DNA from: Bradyrhizobium cenepequi
GTDB taxonomy: Bacteria; Pseudomonadota; Alphaproteobacteria; Rhizobiales; Xanthobacteraceae
Reading direction: 5' to 3'
Assembly: GCF_020329485.1 (NCBI RefSeq)
Contig: NZ_JAGKJI010000003.1
Coordinates: 278,031 to 342,030, forward strand
Length of the DNA: 64,000 nucleotides
In this document: positions 1 to 9,000 of the stretch, piece by piece
Layout of the letters: each line of letters starts with the position of its first letter
How positions within the stretch are numbered: position 1 is the first letter of the stretch
Notes under the pieces: generated by a model
Told to the model about the DNA's origin: nothing
What the model saw: the letters and a program-made list of their open reading frames with translations, nothing else
Databases searched by the model: none
Position numbers and translations under genes: made by a program

Positions 1-619
1 TCCCACCACCTGCGAGCTCGGCTTGGTGCGCAAAGTGAGGCTGCGCTCAACTCAACCGCGCCAACGCGTAGTAGGGGTCGCGATTCGATAGCCGATACCC
101 GTGCGGTTCCATCGCACCAACAGTTGTTCCCAACCACCATTCTTTGGTAATGTGGCGAGAATTGCGGAGCGGACCGCGGTTTCGACCTGCCGCAGCGCTA
201 GGATTGCGGACGGTGGGACGCCGTGGTAGGAGGCGCGGCCAACGAAGGGAAGGAGGCGGCGGCGCGGAGCCTGCTTCCAAACCGGCGTTGCGGGCGATCC
301 AGGCCATTTTCATCGCACTATGCGCCATTTCCGCTTTTTCGACATCCGTCACGAGGCGCGCTTTAAGACCTGTCTTATCCTGCTGGCGGAGGAATATGAA
401 AATTTTCCTACCCGCTTATTTTGTGTCTCCGCTAATAGACATCGCCGCGAGTTTAAGATTGTCGAACAATGGTGCCCGCAGCGAGCAATTGTAAATGGTC
501 GCTGCACCAGCTAATGCTTCCGCCTCGTTCTTGGGGACCGGCCGTCATATTTTCGGACCGATGCCTCCATAGGAGCACGGAAGATCATAGTCCACTGTCA
601 ATTATCGGTTGAAACCTGA
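1..619. other. Upstream stretch with no supported gene
   Basis: No reading frame here shows a recognisable family. A 101-codon minus-strand frame (47-352) and a 116-codon plus-strand frame overlap each other and both have arginine/proline-rich shadow-type composition. The last 120 bases are AT-richer than the genes around and probably carry the promoter of the downstream gmd gene, but I see no clear -35/-10 pair. Confidence 0.4.
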
Positions 620-1711
620 ATGTCTAAGAAAACCGCCCTGATTACCGGAATAACGGGACAAGACGGAGCATACCTCGCGGAGCTGTTGCTCTCTAGAGGC
701 TATAGAGTGCATGGCATCAAGCGGCGGACCTCGCTGTTCAATACCGACCGTATCGATCACCTCTATCATGACCTTCATGAAAGAGGCCACGACTTCACGC
801 TGCATCACGGAGATCTGACCGATTCGTCGAGCCTCATTCGCATCGTGCAGCAGGTGCAGCCCGACGAGATCTACAACCTCGCGGCGCAGAGCCATGTGGC
901 AGTGTCGTTCGAGGAACCGGAATACACGGCCAATTCCGACGCGCTCGGCACCTTGCGTCTGTTGGAATCGATCCGGATCCTCGGGCTGCAAAAGAAGACT
1001 CGCTTCTACCAAGCCTCGACCTCGGAGCTTTATGGACTTGTCCAGGAGGTGCCGCAGAAGGAAACCACGCCGTTCTATCCGCGCTCGCCCTATGCGGTCG
1101 CGAAGCTCTATGCCTACTGGATCACCGTTAACTACCGCGAAGCCTACGGCATCTACGCCTGTAATGGCATTCTCTTCAACCATGAATCGCCGATCCGCGG
1201 GGAGACATTCGTCACCCGTAAGATCACACGCGCGCTGGCGCGCATCAAGCTCGGCTTGCAAGAGAAAGTTTATCTCGGCAATCTCAATGCGCGGCGCGAC
1301 TGGGGGCACGCTCGCGACTATGTGGAGATGCAGTGGCTCATGCTCCAGCAGGACGAGCCAGAAGATTATGTGATCGCCACCGGCGAGCAGCATTCGGTAC
1401 GAGAATTCGTCGAGGTCGCTGCCAAGGAAGCCGGCATCTCCGTTCGTTGGGAAGGCGCCGGCGTCGACGAGAAGGGTTATGATGCAGCGACCGACAAGTG
1501 CATCGTCCAGGTTGATCCGCGCTACTTCCGTCCGGCCGAAGTTGAGACACTGCTTGGTGACCCTTCCAAGGCCAAACGCAAGCTCGGCTGGTCACCCACG
1601 ACATCGTTTTCGCAGCTAGTGGGCGAGATGATGCAGGAGGATTTGAAGTCTGCGCAGCGCGACGAGCTGGTCAAGCAGCACGGCTACAGCCACTTCAATT
1701 ATCACGAATAG
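620..1711 (+). CDS. gmd: GDP-mannose 4,6-dehydratase (first copy)
   Basis: Converts GDP-D-mannose to GDP-4-keto-6-deoxy-D-mannose, the branch point to GDP-fucose, GDP-rhamnose and related sugars; cytoplasmic, NADP-dependent short-chain dehydrogenase fold. The 363-residue length is normal for the family. The Rossmann motif GITGQDG is at residues 10-16. The catalytic set is Thr134-Ser135-Glu136 (in STSELYG), Tyr158 and Lys162 (in YAVAK). The NHESP and [10 protein letters not shown] segments typical of GMD follow. It opens the polysaccharide locus, and a paralogue starts just downstream. A second, clearly homologous gmd lies at 41356-42441; by eye the two share well over half their residues. The Shine-Dalgarno is weak, but homology begins at residue 4, which supports this ATG. 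Confidence 0.95.
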   Translation: MSKKTALITGITGQDGAYLAELLLSRGYRVHGIKRRTSLFNTDRIDHLYHDLHERGHDFTLHHGDLTDSSSLIRIVQQVQPDEIYNLAAQSHVAVSFEEPEYTANSDALGTLRLLESIRILGLQKKTRFYQASTSELYGLVQEVPQKETTPFYPRSPYAVAKLYAYWITVNYREAYGIYACNGILFNHESPIRGETFVTRKITRALARIKLGLQEKVYLGNLNARRDWGHARDYVEMQWLMLQQDEPEDYVIATGEQHSVREFVEVAAKEAGISVRWEGAGVDEKGYDAATDKCIVQVDPRYFRPAEVETLLGDPSKAKRKLGWSPTTSFSQLVGEMMQEDLKSAQRDELVKQHGYSHFNYHE

Positions 1712-1815
1712 GGGTGCGCTCAGTCCGTTGGATTAAGGCCGGCTTTGCGATCACAGCGGGCGCAAGCGGACGATGGCGGGCCAAGAGACTAACACGAGCG
1801 GATGGGGACAATTCG

Positions 1816-2850
1816 TTGGCGAAAAGCGCATTGGTAACTGGCGCGACCGGCCAAGACGGCCGCTATCTCGTCGACCTGCTGCGGAGGTATGACTATGTCG
1901 TGCATGCGCAGTCGCGGCGCGCCCCGCTCCCCGGCGCGGCCGTTGACGGCATCCAATGGCATGTGGGCGATCTCACGAGCGGTGCATTTCTCGAGCGGCT
2001 TATCGCGGACACCCAGCCGGATGAGATCTATAATCTCGCTGCCGTATCGCGGCCTATCATGTCGTGGCAGGTTCCTCGAGAAACCGCCGAGATCAATGCC
2101 TTCTTGCCGCAGAACATCTGTGAGCTGCTGCTGAAGCACAAGCCGGGCTGCCGCCTGTTCCAAGCGTCGTCGTCGGATATCTTTGGCGACGGCTTCAGCG
2201 AGCGCCAGGATGAGCACACCCATTGCGTGCCGAAATCGCCTTATGCTGTCGCCAAGCTCTACGGCCATCGCATCGTCGGTGCCTATCGGAAGCAGTATGG
2301 CCTTCATGCCTGCTCGGGCATCCTGTTCAATCACGAGAGCCCGTATCGACCGCTGTCGTTCGTGTCGCAGAAGATCGCTTATGCGGCTGCCGCCGCCGCG
2401 TGTGGGCTGAAAGATACGCCTGAACTCGATGAGCGCGGCCGTCCTATCCTCTCGAATGGCAAGTTGCTGCTCGGCGACCTGGGCGTCCGGCGCGATTTCG
2501 GCTTTGCCGGCGATTATGCCGAAGTCATGTACATGATCCTGCAGCATCCGACGGCGGACGACTTTGTGATCGGCACCGGCGAGGATCATTCGATTCAGGA
2601 GTTTTGCGAGCTTGCCTTCCAATCGGTTGGCCTCGACTGGACCGACTATGTCAGCGTCGATCCGAAGCTCATTCGGAAAACCGATAATCACTACACGCGT
2701 GCGGACCCGGCCAAACTTCGATCAGTCTTCAATTGGCGGCCCAAAGTGGCTTTCCCCGACCTAGTTTCGAGCATGGTTCAGGCGCGGGTGAAGCTATTGC
2801 AGGACGAAATGGCATCGAAGCCCCGCAGTTCCGGTATGAAGCTGTCCTGA
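1816..2850 (+). CDS. Divergent GDP-mannose dehydratase-like NAD(P)-sugar enzyme
   Basis: Extended short-chain dehydrogenase closest in motif to GDP-mannose 4,6-dehydratase: GATGQDGRYL near the N-terminus, [16 protein letters not shown] and NHESP. The frame is open from a GTG at 1714, but homology begins at the TTG at 1816 (LAKSALVTGATGQ), so I take that start; the extra 34 codons look like read-through. It differs from the two true GMDs in the window. The catalytic STSE block reads SSSD, so the base Glu is Asp, and the RGETFVTRK block is replaced by RPLSFVSQK. It could be a GMD with altered activity or a different nucleotide-sugar dehydratase/epimerase. Directly downstream of gmd, so probably in the same transcript. 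Confidence 0.8.
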   Translation: MAKSALVTGATGQDGRYLVDLLRRYDYVVHAQSRRAPLPGAAVDGIQWHVGDLTSGAFLERLIADTQPDEIYNLAAVSRPIMSWQVPRETAEINAFLPQNICELLLKHKPGCRLFQASSSDIFGDGFSERQDEHTHCVPKSPYAVAKLYGHRIVGAYRKQYGLHACSGILFNHESPYRPLSFVSQKIAYAAAAAACGLKDTPELDERGRPILSNGKLLLGDLGVRRDFGFAGDYAEVMYMILQHPTADDFVIGTGEDHSIQEFCELAFQSVGLDWTDYVSVDPKLIRKTDNHYTRADPAKLRSVFNWRPKVAFPDLVSSMVQARVKLLQDEMASKPRSSGMKLS

Positions 2851-2859
2851 CCTCGCGGG

Positions 2860-2955
2860 ATGAACGCCTTGATGCGTGTGCTCCATGCTTACAAGATCTA
2901 CCTGCCGGACGTTTATGGTGGCATTGCGCACATCATCGTCACTTCGGCGAGGTAA
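2860..2955 (+). pseudogene. N-terminal stub of a GT4 glycosyltransferase
   Basis: A 31-codon open frame begins at ATG 2860, ten bases after the preceding stop. It reads MRVLHAYKIYLPDVYGGI from its second Met, then ends at TAA 2953-2955. That opening, with its beta-strand followed by YLPD-x-YGG, is the standard start of GT-B family 4 glycosyltransferases, which normally run 350-420 residues. The rest of such a gene is absent, and the ABC permease begins 50 bases later. I infer a deletion that removed nearly all of a glycosyltransferase gene. A short leader peptide is a less likely reading. Confidence 0.6.
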
Positions 2956-3005
2956 CGCGCGGGTGCAATCAACTAACAATCGCTCGGGCAAAAGAAGAGG
3001 TTCAA

Positions 3006-3791
3006 ATGCTACGGAGTTTGTGGCGGTATCGCTACTTCATTATGTCCTCGATCCGAGGCGACTTAAAGGGACGCTTCGCGCGATCATATTTAGGCGGCTT
3101 TTGGTTTCTTCTGCACCCTCTCATGCAAGCTTTGATCTTCTCAATCATTCTTGCAGAGATTATGCGCGCACGCATGCCAAACGTCGATAGCGAAGCAGCC
3201 TATCCTATATATGTGCTATCGGGAATGGCCGCATGGGGGCTCTTTAGCGAGATACTAAACCGCAGCTTGAATATCTTCATCGAACAAGCCTCTGCGATGA
3301 AGAAAATTGCATTTCCGCGTCTCTGCCTTCCAATCATTGTCTGGGGCAATGCACTGATCAATCACGTCCTGCTTTTGGTCGCAATTGCTGTAATCTTTCT
3401 ATTTTTTGGCCACTTACCCGGACTCGCATGGAGCTATATCGTCCCGGGTATGGTGTTGATTTCTGCCATGGCATTTGGGATTGGAGTTTTCCTCGGCGTC
3501 TTGAACGTCTTTGCTCGCGACATCGCGCAAATCATGACCGTTGCGATGCAGTTGTGGTTCTGGTTCACGCCGATTGTTTATGTAAAGAACGTTGTTCCTG
3601 CAAAGTTTCAAGCGGTTATAGACCTAAATCCCATGACAGGGCTTGTTGGTGTCTATCAGAACGCACTGCTCTTGAATCAAGGCCCGTCTTTGAGAAGCCT
3701 AATTCCACCCGTGATTATAAGTGTCGTCGCAGTATTAGCGTCGTTCGCCATTTTTCGCCGTGCAAGTCCTGAGCTCGTGGATGCGCTGTAA
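3006..3791 (+). CDS. wzm: Polysaccharide ABC exporter, membrane subunit (Wzm-like)
   Basis: Integral membrane half of an ABC-2 type exporter that moves an undecaprenyl-linked O-antigen or capsule chain across the inner membrane. 261 residues, typical for Wzm. The N-terminal amphipathic stretch (RDLKGRFARSYLGGFWFLLHP) is followed by about six hydrophobic segments. The family's LNPMTGLV(G)VYQ motif lies near the C-terminus (DLNPMTGLVGVYQNALL). I choose the ATG at 3006 because the family's N-terminus aligns there; the frame extends upstream to 2733 without homology. Its stop overlaps the start of the ATPase gene by one base (TAATG), so the two are translationally coupled. GC content is visibly lower than in the flanking housekeeping genes, as is common for O-antigen genes. 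Confidence 0.9.
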   Translation: MLRSLWRYRYFIMSSIRGDLKGRFARSYLGGFWFLLHPLMQALIFSIILAEIMRARMPNVDSEAAYPIYVLSGMAAWGLFSEILNRSLNIFIEQASAMKKIAFPRLCLPIIVWGNALINHVLLLVAIAVIFLFFGHLPGLAWSYIVPGMVLISAMAFGIGVFLGVLNVFARDIAQIMTVAMQLWFWFTPIVYVKNVVPAKFQAVIDLNPMTGLVGVYQNALLLNQGPSLRSLIPPVIISVVAVLASFAIFRRASPELVDAL

Positions 3792-5023
3792 TGACGTCCG
3801 TCCTGTCGGTTGCTGGTATTGGTAAATGCTACTCCACTTATCGGAGCAATCTGCAGCGTTTCGCCAACTGGTTTGGTGCGCGGGTTGCTCCTTCGTCAGA
3901 ATTTTGGGCTAATCGGAATATTTCCTTCGAGGTCAAGTCGGGTGAGGCGCTGGCGCTCATCGGTCAAAACGGCGCGGGCAAGAGCACGCTGCTGAAGATC
4001 ATTACGGGAACCGTTCGACCAACCACTGGCATAATTGGGGTCCGCGGACACGTGAGCGCTATCCTCGAACTGGGGCTAGGCTTCAACGCCGAATTCACAG
4101 GAAGACAGAACATCCTCCATGCAGGCGGATTAATGGGTATGTCTCAGCAAGAGTTGACATCTCTAATGCCCGAAATCGAAGCCTTCGCTGAGATCGGTGA
4201 CTTTTTTGATCAACCGATTCGCGTCTATTCGAGCGGCATGCAGGCGCGACTTGCTTTCGCGCTAGCGACAGCAAAGCGTCCGGAAGTGTTGATAGTTGAC
4301 GAAGTTCTTTCGGTTGGAGACAGTTACTTCCAGCACAAGAGCTTCGATCGTATTCGGCACTTCAAAAACCAAGGCACGTCGATCATATTGGTGACTCATA
4401 ATTTGGCCGATGTGAGAGCTCTTTGTGATAGGGTGATACTTCTCGATAGGGGCGTCGTCATGAAAGATGGCTCGCCCGAGGAGGTCGTTGATTTTTACAA
4501 TGCGATGATCGCCGATCGAGAGAACGCAAATCTAAAAGTAGAGCAGAAGCGCCAAGGCAACGGCTGGGTTGTTACGAGGTCTGGTACCTATGAGATCAGC
4601 GTCGGCGAAATAGTCTTGGTAAGTGCGGACACGGAGGAGCTCGTGGCTACTGCTCGGGTTAACCAAAAGCTCAAGCTCCGGTTAAAGGCTTGCGCAAGCG
4701 AAGATATTCCGCGTCTTGTTCTTGGATTAATGCTTAGAGATCGCGCCGGCCATGTGGTTTGGGGGTCAAACACATGGCATACCAAACAAATATTGAAGAA
4801 CATCAAGGGCGGAGAGGTCATCGAATATACGTTCCAGTTCACATGCACTCTTGGACCGGGCTCCTATTCATTTACTCCGAGCCTGAGTAGTTCAGATACA
4901 CACCTTGACGACAACTACGAATGGCGAGACAACGCCGTAGTTTTTGATGTCGTAAATGTTGACTATCCGTTTTTTTTGGGTAGCGCATGGATGGACGCGA
5001 CGATCAAGATCGGTAGGCGATGA
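3791..5023 (+). CDS. wzt: Polysaccharide ABC exporter, ATPase with Wzt C-terminal domain
   Basis: ATPase partner of the Wzm-like permease. Residues 1-240 form the ABC domain: Walker A GQNGAGKST (58-66), a signature SSGMQARLAFA, and Walker B VLIVDEVLSVGD followed by an H-loop TH. Residues from about 260 to 410 form the beta-rich C-terminal domain of Wzt proteins, which in known systems binds the non-reducing end of the finished polysaccharide. The 410-residue length fits that two-domain form rather than the short KpsT form. This predicts an ABC-transporter-dependent O-antigen pathway, which sits oddly with the Wzy/WaaL-like protein at 17-18 kb unless that one is the ligase. Confidence 0.93.
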   Translation: MTSVLSVAGIGKCYSTYRSNLQRFANWFGARVAPSSEFWANRNISFEVKSGEALALIGQNGAGKSTLLKIITGTVRPTTGIIGVRGHVSAILELGLGFNAEFTGRQNILHAGGLMGMSQQELTSLMPEIEAFAEIGDFFDQPIRVYSSGMQARLAFALATAKRPEVLIVDEVLSVGDSYFQHKSFDRIRHFKNQGTSIILVTHNLADVRALCDRVILLDRGVVMKDGSPEEVVDFYNAMIADRENANLKVEQKRQGNGWVVTRSGTYEISVGEIVLVSADTEELVATARVNQKLKLRLKACASEDIPRLVLGLMLRDRAGHVVWGSNTWHTKQILKNIKGGEVIEYTFQFTCTLGPGSYSFTPSLSSSDTHLDDNYEWRDNAVVFDVVNVDYPFFLGSAWMDATIKIGRR

Positions 5024-5052
5024 CCCGGCCAGGCAACATGAAGTCGGATTGA

Positions 5053-5269
5053 TCAGCGCTTCCGCGAAGTCGCACGGTAAGGATTTCGGCGCAACATATT
5101 CTGAGCCACTGGTGAGGCGGTGGAAGTTGTAGCCGACGGCGGAGAGCACGGCGTTGTTAGCATGGTCGTGCTTTGAACCAGAGATGGCCGCGCCCAATGC
5201 GATGGTCGGTGCCGATGCCGGGCCGGCGGATCTGCGGCGCTCGGAGGAGGATCTGCAGATTGCCCACAA
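5053..5269 (-). pseudogene. Remnant of an IS5-family transposase 3' end
   Basis: Reading the minus strand in two frames gives fragments such as KHDHANNAVLSAVGYNFHRL, resembling the C-terminal DAINAVLAAVGYNF region of IS5-group transposases, preceded in another frame by a DHRIGRGHL-like segment. There is no start, no catalytic DDE region and no full inverted repeat. I read it as a short decayed transposase tail in the 358-base gap between wzt and the methyltransferase gene. The rest of that gap holds nothing I recognise. Confidence 0.5.
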
Positions 5270-5381
5270 GCTGTTCCTTGCTGGATCATGAAGGCTCCAA
5301 AGAAAAGCTGCCCCGGAGGGCGGCTAGTTGATCTTGGGTTGAGACCTGGTCTATCGTCATTCCCGACTAGGAAAGTGCCCC

Positions 5382-6497
5382 ATGCATTCCAAATTGAAGG
5401 CCGCAGCCAAGCGACTTGTGTCGCGATCGCCCCTGTTCTCTAGCGCAATGAGAGCCGCAGGCCTGTTGCCCTCGGGGCTGCAAATCGCCACAACCTCACT
5501 CGTCCAACACCCAAAGTTGCGCTTGAACGACAATCAGGTCTTTTTAGGTTATCCCTTCAGCGACCTCGCCGCGCTCGCGAAATATCGCAAGTCCGTCACT
5601 GCCGCGGGCCCCGGCTTTCATGTCGATTGCTTTGGCATCAAAACGCGATATTCGTACTTCTCAGATGCGGCCGACAGCCAGGCTGTCCAACCAAATCTAC
5701 CGTTCCCAGACAACTCGCTCTATGGCGAGGCGGTCGAATTTCTGGCCACCTGCCGCGCTGTGGATGCGGCCGTTGACGAAATGGTCGTCTATGAATTCGG
5801 CGCTGGCTTCGCTCCCTGGCTCGTCTGTACCGCTGCTATGGCACTGCAACGGCCGATGAAGAGGCTGAAACTCGTCGCTGTCGAGGCTGACCCCGAACGC
5901 CTCCCTCTAATCGAACAGCACTTCGCAGATAACAATCTGCCGCGACCCGGCGCGCCACACCCTATCGTCTCAACCGAGATCATTCACGCCGCAGTATCCG
6001 ATCAACGCGGAACGCTCAGCTTTTCCGCCCAAGGTATCAAAGACTGGGGGGGCGCCGCGTCTAAAGACAGCGGTGGTGCCGACTATCGCGGCGCAACCGG
6101 AGATCGCGTTTCAGTCCCCGCCCTGCCTATCTCAGAGTTGCTCCAACGCGAACCCATCGTTGATCTTGTTCATATGGACATTCAGGGATTTGAATATCTT
6201 AGCATCTCGGCGTCACTCAATGCGTTTTGTTCAAAGATAAAAAGTGTTGTTATCGGAACCCACAGCCGGGTCATTGAAGGCCAGTTGATCGATCTTCTTC
6301 GCCGGCACGACTGGGTGTTAATCTACGAGAAGCCTTGCAAGTTTCATACAACTAGCCAATTGCCTGACGTAACTGGGGCCACCTATTTCGACGGCACGCA
6401 GTTCTGGATCAACACGCGCCTTTGGCCAGCGAATTTCAGCTGGCAACCTGACTTGACGCCGCAAGCAACTGCAGCACTTACTGCTGTCGGGAGTTAG
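5382..6497 (+). CDS. FkbM-family methyltransferase-like protein
   Basis: Probably a SAM-dependent methyltransferase acting on a glycan, as with FkbM-type enzymes in other polysaccharide loci. 371 residues. The central part has a Rossmann-type motif (VVYEFGAGFAPWLV, about residues 137-150), an acidic strand-2 end (LVAVEADPER), and the characteristic FkbM block LVHMDIQGFEYLSI near residue 262. The C-terminal strand KSVVIGTHSR follows. The N-terminal ~130 residues are not part of the minimal methyltransferase fold and may recognise the substrate. It is isolated: remnant DNA upstream, a gene-poor gap downstream, and the next gene on the other strand. Methyl capping of an ABC-exported chain is a reasonable guess from context. 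Confidence 0.75.
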   Translation: MHSKLKAAAKRLVSRSPLFSSAMRAAGLLPSGLQIATTSLVQHPKLRLNDNQVFLGYPFSDLAALAKYRKSVTAAGPGFHVDCFGIKTRYSYFSDAADSQAVQPNLPFPDNSLYGEAVEFLATCRAVDAAVDEMVVYEFGAGFAPWLVCTAAMALQRPMKRLKLVAVEADPERLPLIEQHFADNNLPRPGAPHPIVSTEIIHAAVSDQRGTLSFSAQGIKDWGGAASKDSGGADYRGATGDRVSVPALPISELLQREPIVDLVHMDIQGFEYLSISASLNAFCSKIKSVVIGTHSRVIEGQLIDLLRRHDWVLIYEKPCKFHTTSQLPDVTGATYFDGTQFWINTRLWPANFSWQPDLTPQATAALTAVGS

Positions 6498-6826
6498 AAC
6501 GATACTATAGTAGTGATGCCGGTGCCGAAATGGATACTGGCGATATTCGGGGTTGTGGTCAAACGGGGGCCCCGTATGTTTTGTCCACTATTCGTCCCAA
6601 GTGTGAACGTGTTGTTCACAGCTGCGAACCCGACCAGGCTATTGAGGATATCCGCAAACGGCGTGACAAACTTCGAGGCCTTCGTCGCCTTCGGCCCCGT
6701 GCCGGCATGAGAAAACTGGCCGAGGACTCTAGCCGAATAGCCGAATACGGTCCAATGGATGTCAAAGCATGCATTTCTATCTAGCAGAGCGACTTAAGCT
6801 CATTTGCCTTGGTGGAAAGCATCCGA
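6498..6826. other. Gap without a supported gene
   Basis: Short overlapping frames (65 and 84 codons) occur but none has a recognisable motif or convincing ribosome site. The plus-strand methyltransferase and minus-strand fcl genes converge here, so a terminator might be expected. I see no strong hairpin followed by T residues. Confidence 0.4.
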
Positions 6827-7786
6827 CTAATCTTTTGCGTGCTTTCGCAGAAAGTCCTCGTAGGCGAGGGATAATCCCGCATTAATTGCCGTCTTGGCTT
6901 TCCAACCGAGGCGCGACATCTTGCTTATCTCCAGAAGCTTTTGCGGTGTTCCATCGGGCTTCGATGAGTCGAATTCGATGTCACCTTCATAGCCGACAGT
7001 GGATCGAATCAGTGAAGCAATCTCTCTAACTGTCATATCCTGACCCACCCCGACATTGATTAGTGGCATTGTGTCTGTGAGAGTCAGGCTCTTGAACTGC
7101 TCGTCAGGCAAGCCCAGCAGATATGCGATGGCATCGCCCAGATCCAGCGAGAACATGAATTCCCGACGAGGCGTGCCAGAGCCCCAGACGGCCACTGACT
7201 GGTGGGACCTTTGCTTAGCTTCGTGAAATCGCCGGATGAGGGCTGGTATGACATGAGAGTTCTGGGGATGGTAGTTATCACCCGGACCGTACAGGTTGGT
7301 TGGCATTAATGCGAGATAGCTAGTGCCAAACTGACGGTTAAATGCCTGGCAGGCCTCAACGCCTGCAATCTTTGCGACAGCATATGCGCGGTTAGTCGAC
7401 TCCAACGGCCCGGTGAGAATATATTCTTCCCTGATTGGCTGAGGGCAATCCCTGGGATAAATGCAAGAGGATCCCAAGAAAATCATTCGACGAACGTTGC
7501 TGGTGTAAGCCGCATCAAAGACATTTAGCTGGATGCGCAGGTTCTTGTGCAGAAAATCCACAGGACAAGTTGAGTTGGCGAGAATCCCACCAACCTTTGC
7601 GGCGCACATCACCACAAAGTCCGGCTGAGATCGCATGAAGAAATCATACGTCGCTTCGCGATCTTCCAAATCTAGCCGATCGCGTGGGCAAGTGACTGTG
7701 TCGTAACAGCCTCGCTCGCGAAGAGCGTGCAGCGTTGCCGATCCGACAAGCCCGTTATGTCCGGCGACAAATACTTTCTTTGCCAA
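6827..7786 (-). CDS. fcl: GDP-L-fucose synthase (first copy)
   Basis: Epimerase/reductase that turns GDP-4-keto-6-deoxy-mannose into GDP-L-fucose; the natural partner of the gmd gene at 620. NAD(P)-binding motif GHNGLVGSA at the N-terminus, GSSCIYP, catalytic Tyr and Lys in YAVAK, then NLYGPGDNYHP and [14 protein letters not shown] as in the family. I take the TTG at 7786 as start because GGAGAGA lies a few bases upstream and homology begins immediately. The frame extends to a TTG at 7846 without support. The block usually reading [12 protein letters not shown] is REFMFSLDLGDA here, a mild divergence. A second fcl is at 42422-43378. Confidence 0.93.
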   Translation of the reverse strand: MAKKVFVAGHNGLVGSATLHALRERGCYDTVTCPRDRLDLEDREATYDFFMRSQPDFVVMCAAKVGGILANSTCPVDFLHKNLRIQLNVFDAAYTSNVRRMIFLGSSCIYPRDCPQPIREEYILTGPLESTNRAYAVAKIAGVEACQAFNRQFGTSYLALMPTNLYGPGDNYHPQNSHVIPALIRRFHEAKQRSHQSVAVWGSGTPRREFMFSLDLGDAIAYLLGLPDEQFKSLTLTDTMPLINVGVGQDMTVREIASLIRSTVGYEGDIEFDSSKPDGTPQKLLEISKMSRLGWKAKTAINAGLSLAYEDFLRKHAKD

Positions 7787-7858
7787 AAGTCTCTCTCCGT
7801 TCCGATCTCGCGGGCTCTTGCCGCTCGCTCCTTCTTTTTTGCGCAAAGAGGAGCAAAG

Positions 7859-8995
7859 CTAGTTTCTCGCGCGGAGGCGGTTCCGCGCGAACGTGATCAA
7901 AGGATACCAAAACGCGCGGGTAGCGCGAAAAATTCGATAATTGCGCGATAGATGAACAAGTCGGTGAGACAGCTTTCGCCGAGTCTGCTCCACAGTAGAT
8001 GGATACTCGCGCGCCAACGCCGGATGGTCATACTTGCCAATATAAAGCTTCTCGCTTGGGGTCAAAATGAAATCGATCAGCTGTCGTTCGGAAGTCGTCC
8101 ATGTCAGCGCCCCAATCGCCGAAGCTTTCCTTGCCAGCCGTCCCATTTCTGAGGCCGACGTAAGGTCCAGTGGAGCAGGATTTTTCAGGTCATACAGAAG
8201 CCCGTTGACGCCGGGGATTATGTATTCGTTCATCGTGCCGTTCCTGGGCGCCACCACGCATTGGCCGCGCGCAAAGGCCTCGAGAAACGATTGACCGATG
8301 CCTTCTTCAGCTCGAGGGGCAAAGAACACATTCTTTTTTTCGAGCAACTGATCGAGCGCTGTCTTGTCTTCAAACCAATTTGAAATCGTTACGTTGTAGT
8401 GATCCATGTCCGCTTTGGTCGGAAGCCGGGGAGGCGGGGTGCCTGGGTCAACTGCGAGATGAAGATGGAGGCTGGCAAGCTGATTGCGAGATATCAAGGC
8501 TCGGATCGTCGACCATGAAATCTCGCGCTCACGGCGAAGCCAGAAAAAGCCGTGAAGCCCCCCCTCAAACGAAGCCGGCTGTGCCTTTGGCTCCTGATAG
8601 TAACGTGCAAGATGACTTGCAATGCCAAGTCCCAGAGTCATTGAATGCAGACCGATCGAGAAGTTCAGGATCTTCGACCCCTGGAACGGTTCCCAAAAAC
8701 CTGTCAAGTTGTACATAGGTCCGCGCCATAATCCGAACTGGTCGAGCATCGGGATGTATATGACGTTCGGGTGTAATGTTCTGTAATGCGATGCGGGAAT
8801 CGGACAGAAAGCCTGAAACATCATCACCGCGTCATAAGTGCGCACATCTTCCCAAGCTACTGGGGCTCCGCCTTGCCACGAATTATCCCAGAAACAATCG
8901 ACAACGAGTCCATGTCGCCTCATCATTTCAGCCAAGAACGATGTGGACCGCGTTTTTTCATGGAATGAATGATCGACGTAGGCCACACGCATCAA
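7859..8995 (-). CDS. GT-B family 4 glycosyltransferase
   Basis: Predicted to transfer a sugar from a nucleotide donor to a lipid-linked oligosaccharide at the cytoplasmic face. 378 residues. The C-terminal half carries the GT4 donor-site block EGIGQSFLEAFARGQCVVAP, with the E-x7-E arrangement, followed by NEYIIPGVNGLLYD. The N-terminus MRVAYVDHSFHEKTRS is the usual first strand. It lies 72 bases upstream (on the minus strand) of fcl and 5 bases after the two-domain glycosyltransferase, so the three minus-strand genes look like one transcript running from 11406 to 6827. Donor and linkage cannot be told from sequence. Confidence 0.85.
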   Translation of the reverse strand: MMRVAYVDHSFHEKTRSTSFLAEMMRRHGLVVDCFWDNSWQGGAPVAWEDVRTYDAVMMFQAFCPIPASHYRTLHPNVIYIPMLDQFGLWRGPMYNLTGFWEPFQGSKILNFSIGLHSMTLGLGIASHLARYYQEPKAQPASFEGGLHGFFWLRREREISWSTIRALISRNQLASLHLHLAVDPGTPPPRLPTKADMDHYNVTISNWFEDKTALDQLLEKKNVFFAPRAEEGIGQSFLEAFARGQCVVAPRNGTMNEYIIPGVNGLLYDLKNPAPLDLTSASEMGRLARKASAIGALTWTTSERQLIDFILTPSEKLYIGKYDHPALAREYPSTVEQTRRKLSHRLVHLSRNYRIFRATRAFWYPLITFARNRLRARN

Positions 8996-9000
8996 AGTCG

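Noticed and set aside
47..352. 101-codon minus-strand frame near the left edge ending in a protein-like KEWWLGTTVGAM stretch
   Set aside because: No family recognised, no clear start or ribosome site, and it is overlapped by an equally long plus-strand frame; could be the tail of a gene but not supportable.
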